42,938 bases of DNA from Mycobacterium kyorinense (GTDB taxonomy: Bacteria; Actinomycetota; Actinomycetes; Mycobacteriales; Mycobacteriaceae), in assembly GCF_002101735.1 (NCBI RefSeq), contig NZ_LQPE01000171.1, forward strand, positions 1 to 42,938. The letters are read 5' to 3'. The notes under the pieces are model-generated. The model was not told the DNA's origin, searched no databases, and worked only from the letters and a program-made list of their open reading frames with translations. Shown piece by piece: positions 30,290-38,662 of the stretch (position 1 is the stretch's first letter; the number at the start of each line of letters is the position of its first letter). The position numbers were made by a program, and so were the translations under genes.

Positions 30290-32670
30290 GACCGACCCGC
30301 CGGAACTTTGACCGCGACCGGCACCTGGCCGTTGACCGGCGTCGTCCTGCTCCCGATGCGACGCAGCTGGGCGGCGGCGGTTTTGAAAATCGGTTGCTTG
30401 GACACCGGATCCCAATCGGTGAGCGTGAGTTCGTTACCGGCCCGGTGGTGCCCGCGCCGGTCTGAAGCCTCCCAATACCCGTAGTGGAACGGCACGAACA
30501 GCGCTCCGTCGCGGATACCGCTGATCCGGGCCGCGGCGATGACACTGCCGCGCGGGGTGCTCACCTCGACGACGTCGCCCTCTTCGATGCCGAGACGACG
30601 GGCGTCGCGCTCGGAGACCTCCACCCACACCTCAGGTGCGGCCTGCTGAAGTTGCGGCGCCCGAGCGGTTTTGGTGCGGGTATGGAAGTGATACAGGGTA
30701 CGGCCGGTGATCAGCGTGAACGGGTAGTGCGACGACGGCGGCTCGTGCGGCGAAAGGTATTGCGCCGCTTTGATGATCGCCTTGCCGGCGGGGTTCATTG
30801 CCCGGTACTCGCCGGGCTCCAGCGGCGCGCCGGTGACCATGTCCTTGCCGTAGGACTCGCAGTAGTCCGGATGCGCCCAGAACGTGGCGTCGGCGTAGAG
30901 CCGCTCGGTGCCGTCGGGATTCTCGGCGTTGCAGGGCCATTGGACGCCGCTGCCGCCGCGCAGCTTCTGATAGCTCAGCCCGGTGTAGTCGCACGGCCGG
31001 CCGGCGCTGCACTGCTTCCACGCCTCGAACGCCGACTCGGGGTCGGTCCACGGCGGGAATGGTCGGCCGTCCTTGTCGCGGAAGTCCATCCGCCGCGCGT
31101 AGTCGAGGAAGATGTCGAGGTCCGAGCGCGCCGAACCCGGTGGCTCGACTGCCTTTTCGGAGAGGTGCGCCGTGCGGTCGGCGTTGGTGAAGGTGCCGGT
31201 CTTCTCGCCCCAGGCCGCCGCGGGCAGCACGACGTCGGCCAGCTCCGCGGTCTCGGTCATGAAAATGTCCTCGACGACCAGGAACAGCCGCCGGTCCGTC
31301 AGGATGTCGCGGATGCGGGCCAGCTCCGGCATGGACACCGCCGGGTTGGTAGCCGTCACCCACAGCATCCGCAGCGTGCCCTCTTCGGCGAAGCGGAAGA
31401 TCTCCATCGCGTGGGTAGGCGGCGCATAATGCGGAATCTGTTGCGGCTCAAGGTTCCACAACCGTGCCAGCTCGGCGATGTGGTCGTCGTTGGCCCAGTT
31501 GCGGAAACCGGCCAGATCCCCGTCGGCGCCGCATTCGCGGGTGTTCTCCGCGGTGGGCTGGCCGTTCATCTGCAGCACCCCGCAGCCCGGCTTGCCCAGC
31601 ATGCCGCGGACCAGGTGAATGTTGTTGACCTGCACCGCCGCCGCGGTGGCCTGGTGCGACTGGTAGAAACCCTGCAGCACCGTCGACAGCAGCCGCTGCG
31701 CGGTGCCGATCAGCCGGGCGGCCTCGCGGATGTCGTCGATATCGACGCCGCAGATCTCGGCGACGCGCTCCGGCGGGTACTCGCACACCCGCTTGCGCAG
31801 CTCGTCGAAACCGATTGTGTGCGAGTCGACATACGAATGGTCGACCCAGTCGTGCACGATGATCTCGTGCAGCAGGCCGTTCATCAATGCCACGTTGGTG
31901 CCCGGCAGCGGAGCCAGATGCACGGTGGCGTGCAGCGCCACCGGGGTGCGGCGCGGGTCGACACAGACGATCGCCGGCGGCTGGTCGCCGGCCAGCCGGT
32001 CGAGCATCCGTGTCCACAACACGGTCTGCGTCTCGGCGACGTTGTGCCCGAACAACGCGATCACGTCGGCGTGGTCGACGTCGGTGTAGGAACCGGGTTG
32101 CCCGTCGCACCCGAACGATTCCTTCAGCGCCTCAGCGGCCGTCGCGGTGCACAGCCGGGTGTTGCCGTCGACGTGGTTGGTGCCGATCGCGCCGTGCGCG
32201 ATGACCCCTTGGGTGTAGTACTCCTCACAGAACAGCTGGCCCGACGTGTAGAAGCCGATCGAACTGGGGCCGTGCCCGTCGAGCAGTTCGCGGCTGCGTC
32301 GCACGATCCGGTCCATCGCGGTGTCCCAGTCGCAGGGCCGCAGGCGCCTGCCGTCGCGCACGAACGGGGTGGTCAGCCGGTCGGCCGACGCGTTGGCCTG
32401 CCAGCCGAACATGTCCTTGGGGTCGAGCCGGCCGTGGTTGACCCGGTCCACGGCGCGGCCGCGGACGCCCACGATGCGCCCGTCTTTGACCGCGATGTCC
32501 AGGCCGTCGCCGTTGGAGTGCAGCACGGCCGCGGACTGCACCCAGCGGTCCACCGACTCCGGTGTGATGCCGTCGGCGAGGAACTGGTCGACGCGCTCAG
32601 GCCACGGCTGACCTGGCTGATACGGGGTCCGCAGCCCCCACGGTTGGGCGATCGGATCCGGCGGGGCCAT
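30286..32670 (-). CDS. Molybdopterin (bis-MGD) oxidoreductase without the N-terminal 4Fe-4S site
   Basis: This 794-residue enzyme is of the NarB/NasA-formate dehydrogenase type. Conserved parts: GLDIAVKDGRIVGVRGRA, FGWQANASADRLTTP, a probable Mo-ligand Cys174 in NTRLCTATAAEALKESFG, PGTNVALMNGLLHEII, and the C-terminal molydopterin-binding domain (LITGRTLYHFHTRTKT, EEGDVVEVSTPRG). Nearly all relatives bind a 4Fe-4S cluster through C-x2-C-x3-C-x27-C. The same positions here are Ala48, His51, Asp55 and Asp83, with the spacing kept. The protein thus keeps its catalytic cofactor but cannot pass electrons through the usual cluster. The substrate is unknown. It has no Tat signal, so it is cytoplasmic. 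It is followed by a coupled small gene. Confidence 0.85.
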   Translation of the reverse strand: MAPPDPIAQPWGLRTPYQPGQPWPERVDQFLADGITPESVDRWVQSAAVLHSNGDGLDIAVKDGRIVGVRGRAVDRVNHGRLDPKDMFGWQANASADRLTTPFVRDGRRLRPCDWDTAMDRIVRRSRELLDGHGPSSIGFYTSGQLFCEEYYTQGVIAHGAIGTNHVDGNTRLCTATAAEALKESFGCDGQPGSYTDVDHADVIALFGHNVAETQTVLWTRMLDRLAGDQPPAIVCVDPRRTPVALHATVHLAPLPGTNVALMNGLLHEIIVHDWVDHSYVDSHTIGFDELRKRVCEYPPERVAEICGVDIDDIREAARLIGTAQRLLSTVLQGFYQSHQATAAAVQVNNIHLVRGMLGKPGCGVLQMNGQPTAENTRECGADGDLAGFRNWANDDHIAELARLWNLEPQQIPHYAPPTHAMEIFRFAEEGTLRMLWVTATNPAVSMPELARIRDILTDRRLFLVVEDIFMTETAELADVVLPAAAWGEKTGTFTNADRTAHLSEKAVEPPGSARSDLDIFLDYARRMDFRDKDGRPFPPWTDPESAFEAWKQCSAGRPCDYTGLSYQKLRGGSGVQWPCNAENPDGTERLYADATFWAHPDYCESYGKDMVTGAPLEPGEYRAMNPAGKAIIKAAQYLSPHEPPSSHYPFTLITGRTLYHFHTRTKTARAPQLQQAAPEVWVEVSERDARRLGIEEGDVVEVSTPRGSVIAAARISGIRDGALFVPFHYGYWEASDRRGHHRAGNELTLTDWDPVSKQPIFKTAAAQLRRIGSRTTPVNGQVPVAVKVPAGRS

Positions 32671-32714
32671 GCCCGGGGCGTACCCGACCTGGGAATTTGC
32701 GAAACTTCGCGCCC

Positions 32715-33410
32715 TTAGAGCCCGAATTCGGCCGCCATGCCGTCGATTCCGGCGCGGATTCCGGTCAAAGCGTCGGCGCGGGTCCGCAACTTCGTCGCGG
32801 CGTGGGCCTTCTGGTTCAGGGTGGCGAATTCGCGGGCGGCTTCCACGGCGCGGTCGCGCACCATGTCGGGCATCACCATCTCGTCGATAAAGCCCGCGGC
32901 GACGGCGGTTTCGCCGAAGAACGTCTTGGCCAGCCCGGCCGCTTGCTGGTACGCCGACGGCGTCAGCCGCAGCTTCATGATCTCCAGGGCCGCATAGGGA
33001 ATGGTCATTCCGATCGCGACCTCATTGGCCTGAATGTTGTAGGCCGGCGCGGCTATCCGGTGGTCGCCGCTGGACAACAGGAACGCACCCATCGCGATCG
33101 CGTGGCCGGTGCAGGCCATCACCACCGGCTTGGGGTAGGACAGCAGCCGATGGGCCAACTCGAATCCGCCCTTGAGCATGTCGATCGCGGGCTGCGCGTC
33201 GCCGGACGTCAGGATCTTCAGGTCGAACCCGCCGGAAAACACCCGGTCGTTCCCGGTGACCACGACGGCGCCGACGTTGTCGCGGTCGGCGTTGTCGAGC
33301 GCCTCGTTCAGCGCCTGCTGCATGGCGGGGCCCAGCGCGTTGACTTTGCCGTCGTCCATCGTGATGACCGCGATGGATTCGTCGTGGCTATAACTGACCG
33401 GGCTGCCCAT
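32715..33410 (-). CDS. echA3: Enoyl-CoA hydratase/isomerase EchA3
   Basis: This 231-residue crotonase-fold protein has the same length as M. tuberculosis EchA3 and is very similar to it as I recall the sequence (DDGKVNALGPAMQQALN, VFSGGFDLKILTSG, AIAMGAFLLSSGDHR, NEVAIGMTIPYAALEIMKLR). The oxyanion-hole segments are present. It is involved in fatty acyl-CoA metabolism; a precise substrate is not known. ATG 33410 gives MGSPVSYSH; GTG 33428 would add six residues. Position between recBCD and the Rv0633c-like gene agrees with M. tuberculosis, but three to four genes and the oxidoreductase pair are inserted between recC and echA3 here. Confidence 0.92.
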   Translation of the reverse strand: MGSPVSYSHDESIAVITMDDGKVNALGPAMQQALNEALDNADRDNVGAVVVTGNDRVFSGGFDLKILTSGDAQPAIDMLKGGFELAHRLLSYPKPVVMACTGHAIAMGAFLLSSGDHRIAAPAYNIQANEVAIGMTIPYAALEIMKLRLTPSAYQQAAGLAKTFFGETAVAAGFIDEMVMPDMVRDRAVEAAREFATLNQKAHAATKLRTRADALTGIRAGIDGMAAEFGL

Positions 33411-33436
33411 GGGAGTCGATTGAACCACGGCGCGAT

Positions 33437-34264
33437 TCAGACCCGGTGCTTACCGACCGCCTCTTCGGGCCGGCCCCAGCGCAGGTGGACATCCGTCGGG
33501 TCGTCGAGCTGCTGGCGGGCGCGCCATCGTTCCTGGGTTTCGTCGGCGGCGCGGTTGATCCGTTCGATCTCGCTGCGGAACACGTCGGGACGGGGCTCGG
33601 TGCTGGCGTAGTGGAAATACCTCAGCACGCCGCGCAGCAACTCCAGCTTCTGCTTTTCCCGCTTGGCCAAGTCGTGGGCGGACATCAGCTCGACCCGCTG
33701 AACCGGCGGCAGCGCATCCCAATCCAGCACCGCCTGGGTTTCGAACCGGCGCCGGGCGGGCCGCCAGAACTTCCACCGCGGCCGGTCGTGCGGGCGGTCG
33801 TAGTAGGTCAGCGTGCCGGTGAACCGGGACTCGATGTCGTCGCCCAGTTCGGCGCGCTCGACCGCCGAATCCCACACCGTGCGCCACTCCTGGTTCGGCG
33901 CCAGCGTCGCCAACTCGTCGGGCAGGTGCAGTTCGACGACGTCCGCGTAGCCGTCGGAGCTGTTCTCGTAGGCGGCGACGGTGGGCGGGTGCGCGAACGC
34001 GAAGCGGATGTTGTAGGCGGCGGTCTTGCCGAAGTTGCGCACTACCAGTTCCATCACGTGCCAATCCGCGGCGTGCGGCTCCATGAACATGCCGACGTGC
34101 GGGCGGGTCTCTTCGATGGACAGCTCGCGGTTGCGCCGGACCTGCCGGTTGGCCCACCACAGCGCGAACACCCCGACCGCGAGCACGGCCCAGGTGCCCA
34201 ACGCCAGCCACGTCGTCGAACCCGCAGTGATCAGCTCATGCCAGCGGTCCTGGACCCAGTCCAC
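33437..34264 (-). CDS. Membrane-anchored hypothetical protein, Rv0633c-like
   Basis: This 275-residue protein has one transmembrane segment near the N-terminus (WLALGTWAVLAVGVFALWW, about residues 19-38). The positive residues that follow (RQVRRNRE) suggest that the rest stays in the cytoplasm. The next part (HVMELVVRNFGKTAAYNIRF) is a beta-rich segment of the kind found in membrane-tethered uncharacterised proteins. Then comes a charged helical C-terminus. No catalytic motif is seen. Length and place match Rv0633c. The stop lies 26 bases before the echA3 start, and the two may be co-transcribed. Confidence 0.78.
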   Translation of the reverse strand: MDWVQDRWHELITAGSTTWLALGTWAVLAVGVFALWWANRQVRRNRELSIEETRPHVGMFMEPHAADWHVMELVVRNFGKTAAYNIRFAFAHPPTVAAYENSSDGYADVVELHLPDELATLAPNQEWRTVWDSAVERAELGDDIESRFTGTLTYYDRPHDRPRWKFWRPARRRFETQAVLDWDALPPVQRVELMSAHDLAKREKQKLELLRGVLRYFHYASTEPRPDVFRSEIERINRAADETQERWRARQQLDDPTDVHLRWGRPEEAVGKHRV

Positions 34265-34286
34265 GTGGGCGATCTTAAAGGTCCGG

Positions 34287-35003
34287 CTAGCCGCCCATCA
34301 TCATTCGCCACTGATCAAGATTCGCCGGCCGATACACGTAGTTGGTGCGTTTGACCTCCGAAAGCGACGCGCTCGGCTCGGCCGAATACCAGTGCCCGGG
34401 AAACACCGTCGGGTCGCCGGGAAGCCGGGCGAGCTGCTGCAGGCTGCGATACATCTCGTCCGAGTCGCCGCCGGGAAAGTCGGTGCGCCCGCAGCCTTCC
34501 AGGAACAGCGTGTCACCGGCGACCAACCGGCCGTCCAGCAAAAAGCACTGGCTGCCCGGCGTGTGACCGGGGGTGTGCAGCAGCTCGACGTCGATGTCGC
34601 CGACGCTGACCACGTCGCCGTGCTGATGTGCGGTCAGATCCCCCATGGAGATCCCGGTGACCCGCGAAACCCACTGCGCCTCATGGGAATTGACGTGCAC
34701 GGGCACGCTGGTGCGTTCCAGCAGCTCGGCCAGGCCTTTGAGCTCGAAGCCCATCATCGAGCCTCCGACATGATCGGGGTGGTGATGGGTGACCAGCACC
34801 CCCGACAGATGCATGCCGTCGGCCTCCAGCGCGTCGAGCAGATCCCCGGCCGCGTACGCCGGGTCGACCACGACGGCGTCGCCGGTCTGGCGGTCGCCGA
34901 TCAGGTAGGCGAAGTTGCGCATCTGCGTCGCGAACATGTCGCCGGGCGCGAAATCGCGGCCGGAAAGCAGCTGCCGAAAGTACAAGCGGTCGGTGTCAGG
35001 CAC
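34287..35003 (-). CDS. Metallo-beta-lactamase-fold hydrolase, glyoxalase II type (Rv0634c-like)
   Basis: This 238-residue protein has the di-zinc site of the family: THHHPDH (H-x-H-x-D-H), a further His in LLHTPGHTPGSQ, Asp in LVAGDTLF and His in VFPGHWYS. It is the probable hydroxyacylglutathione hydrolase-like enzyme of mycobacteria. Since these bacteria use mycothiol, the true substrate is likely an acyl-mycothiol or other thioester (inference). The start is GTG 35003. The order with Rv0633c- and echA3-like genes is conserved. The gap of 22 bases to the downstream gene suggests an operon. Confidence 0.87.
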   Translation of the reverse strand: MPDTDRLYFRQLLSGRDFAPGDMFATQMRNFAYLIGDRQTGDAVVVDPAYAAGDLLDALEADGMHLSGVLVTHHHPDHVGGSMMGFELKGLAELLERTSVPVHVNSHEAQWVSRVTGISMGDLTAHQHGDVVSVGDIDVELLHTPGHTPGSQCFLLDGRLVAGDTLFLEGCGRTDFPGGDSDEMYRSLQQLARLPGDPTVFPGHWYSAEPSASLSEVKRTNYVYRPANLDQWRMMMGG

Positions 35004-35107
35004 GCCCCCAGACTACGACGTGTTGTGTGCTGCCTCACGGCGCCTGCCTGCGGCTTTGGCCCGAATTTTGCTGGTTGGCGTGCTGTCCGACTGGGTATCG
35101 TTGGATT

Positions 35108-35326
35108 ATGTCGTTTGCCACGGTTGAGATCGAGATTGATCAAACCCTGGTCGACGAGGTGATACGCCGGTACCACCTTCGAAGTGCCCGGGAAGCGGTC
35201 AATCTTGCGCTTCGGATGCTCGTCAACAGTGATGACGCCGCAGAACCTTCGCCAGACGCCGCGGAAGAGGTAGACCCGTTCGACCTCGGCGTCTTGGATC
35301 CCCGCCGATCCAGGCGCACCGGCTAG
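35108..35326 (+). CDS. Orphan VapB-type antitoxin (Rv0634A position)
   Basis: In this 72-residue protein, MSFATVEIEIDQTLVDEVIR followed by YHLRSAREAVNLALRMLV is the strand-helix-helix pattern of VapB-family (type II) antitoxins. The acidic tail DPFDLGVLDPRRSRRTG is what would contact a toxin. No PIN toxin follows; the next genes are tRNAs. It occupies the place of the small M. tuberculosis gene Rv0634A. ATG 35108 is chosen; the frame is open a little further left, but the sequence there is not protein-like. It may regulate in trans or be a relic. Confidence 0.68.
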   Translation: MSFATVEIEIDQTLVDEVIRRYHLRSAREAVNLALRMLVNSDDAAEPSPDAAEEVDPFDLGVLDPRRSRRTG

Positions 35327-35365
35327 TCCCGTTCCCGCGGAGTTCCGAGTGACGCGCCACGCGGT

Positions 35366-35395
35366 TTGGCCGCGTCGCGGCGCGGGCTGTACCCT
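35366..35395 (+). promoter_or_regulatory. Possible promoter of the thrT-metT-rpmG2-had transcript
   Basis: TTGGCC (35366-35371) and TACCCT (35390-35395) are 18 bases apart and lie about 45 bases before tRNA-Thr. The match to a mycobacterial housekeeping promoter is moderate only. Confidence 0.3.
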
Positions 35396-35440
35396 CTTTT
35401 AGGCCCGCGGCACGACCCGACCTGGTCGCTACGGGTGAGC

Positions 35441-35513
35441 GCCCCCTTAGCTCAGTCGGCAGAGCGTTTCCATGGTAAGGAAAAGGTCAACGGTTCGATT
35501 CCGTTAGGGGGCT
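35441..35513 (+). tRNA. thrT: tRNA-Thr (GGT)
   Basis: This is a full cloverleaf of 73 bases. The acceptor arms GCCCCCT/AGGGGGC pair, the D arm is TAGCTCAGTCGGCAGAGC, the anticodon loop ATGGTAA contains GGT within a TTTCC/GGAAA stem, and the T arm is GGTTCGATTCC. CCA is not encoded. Followed by metT as in M. tuberculosis. Confidence 0.96.
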
Positions 35514-35543
35514 CGGCGGACGCCGAGCAGGCTGGCGGCGCGA

Positions 35544-35617
<74 letters not shown>

Positions 35618-35652
35618 CAAGACAACAACGAAACGTGTGAAAGAGAACTGAC

Positions 35653-35820
35653 GTGGCCTCCAGTACCGACGTACGGCCGAAGATCACTTTGGCGTGCGAG
35701 GTGTGCAAGCACCGCAACTACATCACCAAGAAGAACCGTCGCAACGACCCCGACCGGCTGGAGCTGAAGAAATTCTGCCCCAACTGCGGCAAGCATCAGG
35801 CGCACCGCGAAACCCGTTAG
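35653..35820 (+). CDS. rpmG: 50S ribosomal protein L33 (zinc-ribbon form)
   Basis: The 55 residues begin [18 protein letters not shown] and end [15 protein letters not shown]. The CEVC and CPNC pairs form a zinc ribbon, so this is the Zn-containing (C+) paralogue. Such paralogues are usually made when zinc is sufficient, whereas C- copies replace them under zinc limitation. It corresponds to rpmG2 (Rv0634B). The start is GTG 35653 with AAGAGAAC upstream. It is followed 12 bases later by hadA and is probably part of the same transcript as metT. Confidence 0.96.
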
Positions 35821-35832
35821 GTTCGAACAGCA

Positions 35833-36309
35833 GTGTCTTTGGGCGACAAGATCGTCGGGATGCACTACCGCTACCCCGACCATTACGAAGTCGAGCGGGA
35901 AAAGATCCGGGAATACGCAGTCGCCGTCAAAAACGACGACCCGGCGTTCTTCGAGGAAAAGGCGGCCCTGGAACTGGGCTACAAAGGCCTGGTGGCGCCG
36001 CTGACGTTCATCTCGGTGTTCGGCTACACCGCGCAGGCGGCGTTTTTCGAGCACGCCAACATCGCGACCAACGACGCGCAGATCGTGCAGGTCGACCAGG
36101 TGCTGAAGTTCCTGAAACCGATCCAGGTCGGCGACAAGCTCTACTGCGACGTCTACGTCGACTCGGTGCGACGGGCGCACGGCACCGACATCATCGTCAC
36201 CAAGAACATCGTCACCAACGAAGCAGGCGAAGTAGTACAGGAGACCTACACGACCCTGGCGGGTCGTGCCGGCGAAGGGGAAGAGGGTTTCAGCGATGCC
36301 ACTGCGTGA
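35833..36309 (+). CDS. hadA: (3R)-hydroxyacyl-ACP dehydratase subunit HadA
   Basis: This 158-residue single hot-dog protein is the non-catalytic partner of HadB in FAS-II. It begins MSLGDKIVGMHYRYPDHYEV and includes ELGYKGLVAPLTFISVFGY and the VQVDQVLKFLKPIQVGDKLY strand. The HadAB dimer removes water from beta-hydroxyacyl-ACP in early cycles of meromycolate elongation. It is the target of activated thiacetazone and isoxyl. The length equals that of M. tuberculosis HadA. The start is GTG 35833. It overlaps hadB by 14 bases, which keeps the two subunits balanced. Confidence 0.97.
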   Translation: MSLGDKIVGMHYRYPDHYEVEREKIREYAVAVKNDDPAFFEEKAALELGYKGLVAPLTFISVFGYTAQAAFFEHANIATNDAQIVQVDQVLKFLKPIQVGDKLYCDVYVDSVRRAHGTDIIVTKNIVTNEAGEVVQETYTTLAGRAGEGEEGFSDATA

Positions 36310-36724
36310 GTTCAATTCGGTCAAGGTGGGTGACCAGCTTCCCGAGAAGGTCTACCCGTTGACCCGCCAGGATCTGGTGAACTATGCGGGCGTCTCGGGC
36401 GACCTGAACCCGATCCACTGGGACGACGATATCGCCAAGATGGTCGGCCTGGACACTGCTATTGCGCATGGCATGCTCACCATGGGACTGGGCGGCGGCT
36501 ACGTCACCTCGTGGGTCGGCGACCCGGGCGCGGTGACCGAGTACAACGTGCGGTTCACCGCCGTCGTGCCGGTGCCCAACGACGGCAAGGGCGCCGAGAT
36601 CGTGTTCGGCGGCAAGGTGAAGTCGGTCGATCCCGACAGCAAGACCGTGACGATCGCGTTGACGGCCACCACCGGCGGCAAGAAGATCTTCGGCCGGGCG
36701 GTCGCGTCGGCGAAGCTGGCGTAA
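36296..36724 (+). CDS. hadB: (3R)-hydroxyacyl-ACP dehydratase catalytic subunit HadB
   Basis: This 142-residue hot-dog protein has the hydratase-2 motif SGDLNPIHWDDD. Asp36 and His41 are the catalytic pair and sit at the same positions as in M. tuberculosis HadB. It pairs with HadA (HadAB, early cycles) or HadC (HadBC, late cycles) in FAS-II. ATG 36296 lies inside the hadA end. The next gene hadC starts two bases after its stop. The sequence is complete and probably essential. Confidence 0.97.
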   Translation: MPLREFNSVKVGDQLPEKVYPLTRQDLVNYAGVSGDLNPIHWDDDIAKMVGLDTAIAHGMLTMGLGGGYVTSWVGDPGAVTEYNVRFTAVVPVPNDGKGAEIVFGGKVKSVDPDSKTVTIALTATTGGKKIFGRAVASAKLA

Positions 36725-36726
36725 GC

Positions 36727-37227
36727 ATGGCGATCAAAACAGACATCCGCGGGATGGTCTGGCGTTATCCGGACACCTACGAGGTAGGTAGAGAAAAGAT
36801 CCGGGAATTCGCCAGGGCGATCAAGGCCGACGATCCGGCCAGCCTGGACGACGAGGCGGCCGCCGAACTCGGGTACGACGGCCTGGTCGCGCCCCTGACG
36901 TTCGCGACGATCTTCGCCAAGCTGGTCCAAAGCGACTTCATGCGCAGCGTCGACACCGGCTACGAGACCATGCAGATCGTCCAAGTCGACCAGAAGTTCA
37001 TCTTCCACAAGCCGATCCTGGCCGGCGACGTGCTGCACGCCGAGATGCACATCCAGTCCGTCGACGAGCGGTTCGGCGCCGACATCGTCGTCACCCGCAA
37101 CATCTGCACCAACGACGCCGGCGAGGTTGTGCTGGAGGCCTACACCACGATGATGGGCAACGAGGCCACCGACTCGGTTGCGCTCAAGTGGGACATGGAC
37201 GCCGGGCAGATCGTCAGAACCGCGTGA
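36727..37227 (+). CDS. hadC: (3R)-hydroxyacyl-ACP dehydratase subunit HadC
   Basis: This 166-residue hot-dog protein is paralogous to HadA (RYPDTYEVGREKIREFARAI, ELGYDGLVAPLTFATIFAKL, VQVDQKFIFHKPILAGDVLH). It pairs with HadB for long-chain intermediates, including oxygenated meromycolates. That fits with the nearby mmaA4 gene, which starts oxygenation. The length equals the M. tuberculosis protein. ATG 36727 is two bases after the hadB stop. It is the last gene of the had operon before a ~130-bp gap containing a possible promoter for trpT-secE. Confidence 0.96.
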   Translation: MAIKTDIRGMVWRYPDTYEVGREKIREFARAIKADDPASLDDEAAAELGYDGLVAPLTFATIFAKLVQSDFMRSVDTGYETMQIVQVDQKFIFHKPILAGDVLHAEMHIQSVDERFGADIVVTRNICTNDAGEVVLEAYTTMMGNEATDSVALKWDMDAGQIVRTA

Positions 37228-37252
37228 TTAGTACCTAGCCGCGGCGCCGATG

Positions 37253-37258
37253 TACACT
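37253..37258 (+). promoter_or_regulatory. Possible -10 element before trpT-secE-nusG
   Basis: TACACT lies about 105 bases before tRNA-Trp in the gap after hadC. No good -35 box is seen at the right distance. A new transcript for trpT-secE-nusG is plausible here. Confidence 0.25.
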
Positions 37259-37360
37259 CGGACCTCGGGGTTTTCCCATCATCAGCACGCTTTCCGGCTT
37301 TGACCAGGCGGATGCGCGCGTCATGTGAGGCCCCGTGCGGGTTGGCCTGCCAACCGGCGA

Positions 37361-37433
<73 letters not shown>

Positions 37434-37497
37434 CTGAGGGAGCCGGAGATGGTGGACACTGGAAGGCGACCACCCAGTCGAACTTAAGGAGCATGCG

Positions 37498-37911
37498 GTG
37501 AGCGACGAGCGCGACGTTGCCGACGCAGCCGACGCCAACGAAACCGAGGAACAGCGCGGCGGCCGGACGGCGGTGGTGACGCGACCGCAGCGTCCCACCG
37601 GCAAGAGGTCCCGTCAGCGTGCCGAGGCCGACGAGACCTCGGGGGCGATCGAGCTCACCGGGGACGAGGCCAAGAAGGCGAAGAAGGCCAAGAAGGCGGG
37701 GGCGTCGCGAGGCCAAAACCCGTTCGTCTACGTCTACAACTACCTCAAGCAGGTCATCGCCGAGCTGCGCAAGGTGATCTGGCCCAACCGGAAGCAGATG
37801 ATCACCTACACCTCGGTGGTGTTGGCGTTCCTGGTGTTCATGGTGGCGCTGATCGGGCTGACCGACTTCGGCCTGGCCAAGCTGGTGATGCTCGCGTTCG
37901 GCAGTCGCTGA
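37498..37911 (+). CDS. secE: Preprotein translocase subunit SecE
   Basis: This 137-residue protein has a long charged actinobacterial N-terminal extension (Glu/Asp/Lys rich, with KKAKKAKKAG). The conserved amphipathic region VYNYLKQVIAELRKVIWPNRKQM follows, then a single C-terminal transmembrane helix (TSVVLAFLVFMVALIGLTDFG). SecE clamps the SecY channel. The start is GTG 37498 with TAAGGAGC upstream. It is followed by nusG after 31 bases, the usual secE-nusG-rplK-rplA order. Confidence 0.95.
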   Translation: MSDERDVADAADANETEEQRGGRTAVVTRPQRPTGKRSRQRAEADETSGAIELTGDEAKKAKKAKKAGASRGQNPFVYVYNYLKQVIAELRKVIWPNRKQMITYTSVVLAFLVFMVALIGLTDFGLAKLVMLAFGSR

Positions 37912-37942
37912 GCGAGCAGAAGTTATAGAGAGGACTGAACCC

Positions 37943-38659
37943 GTGACTACCTTCGAGGGCGATACGCCCACGGGTGAAGCGGTCGACGTAGAGGAGACCA
38001 GCCCGCAGGCCGCTGCCCCTGAAGAGCCGGCCGAAGAGGTCGACCCCGCCGCCGCGCTGAAGGCGGAGCTGCGCACCAAGCCGGGCGACTGGTACGTCAT
38101 CCACTCCTACGCCGGATACGAGAACAAGGTCAAAGCCAACCTCGAGACCCGGGTGCAGAACCTGGATGTCGGCGACTACATCTTCCAGGTGGAAGTGCCC
38201 ACCGAAGAGGTCACCGAGATCAAGAACGGTCAGCGCAAGCAGGTCAACCGCAAGGTGCTGCCGGGCTACATCCTGGTGCGCATGGACCTGACCGACGAGT
38301 CGTGGGCCGCGGTGCGCAACACGCCGGGCGTGACCGGGTTCGTCGGAGCGACGTCGCGGCCGTCGCCGCTGTCGCTGGACGACGTGGTGAAGTTCCTGCT
38401 GCCGCAGGGCGCGGCGAAGAAACCCGCCAAGGGCGCCGCGGCCGCGGCCGCTCCCGCCGAGGGCGGGCTGGAACGGGCTCCCGTCGAGGTCGACTACGAA
38501 GTCGGCGAATCGGTCACCGTCATGGACGGGCCGTTTGCCACGCTGCCGGCCTCGATCAGCGAGGTCAACGCCGAACAACAGAAGCTCAAGGTGCTGGTGT
38601 CCATCTTCGGCCGCGAAACACCTGTCGAACTGACCTTTAACCAGGTCTCCAAGATCTAA
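37943..38659 (+). CDS. nusG: Transcription termination/antitermination protein NusG
   Basis: This 238-residue protein has an acidic N-terminal tail (~45 residues) typical of actinobacteria. The NGN domain follows (DWYVIHSYAGYENKVKANLE, then VPTEEVTEIKNGQRKQVNRK and VLPGYILVRMDL). A C-terminal KOW domain has VGESVTVMDGPFATLPASI and FGRETPVELTFNQV. An Ala/Lys-rich linker (AAKKPAKGAAAAAAPAEGG) separates them. NusG binds RNA polymerase and links it to Rho or the ribosome. The start is GTG 37943 with GAGAGGAC upstream. A strong hairpin follows the stop. Confidence 0.96.
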   Translation: MTTFEGDTPTGEAVDVEETSPQAAAPEEPAEEVDPAAALKAELRTKPGDWYVIHSYAGYENKVKANLETRVQNLDVGDYIFQVEVPTEEVTEIKNGQRKQVNRKVLPGYILVRMDLTDESWAAVRNTPGVTGFVGATSRPSPLSLDDVVKFLLPQGAAKKPAKGAAAAAAPAEGGLERAPVEVDYEVGESVTVMDGPFATLPASISEVNAEQQKLKVLVSIFGRETPVELTFNQVSKI

Positions 38660-38662
38660 CGG

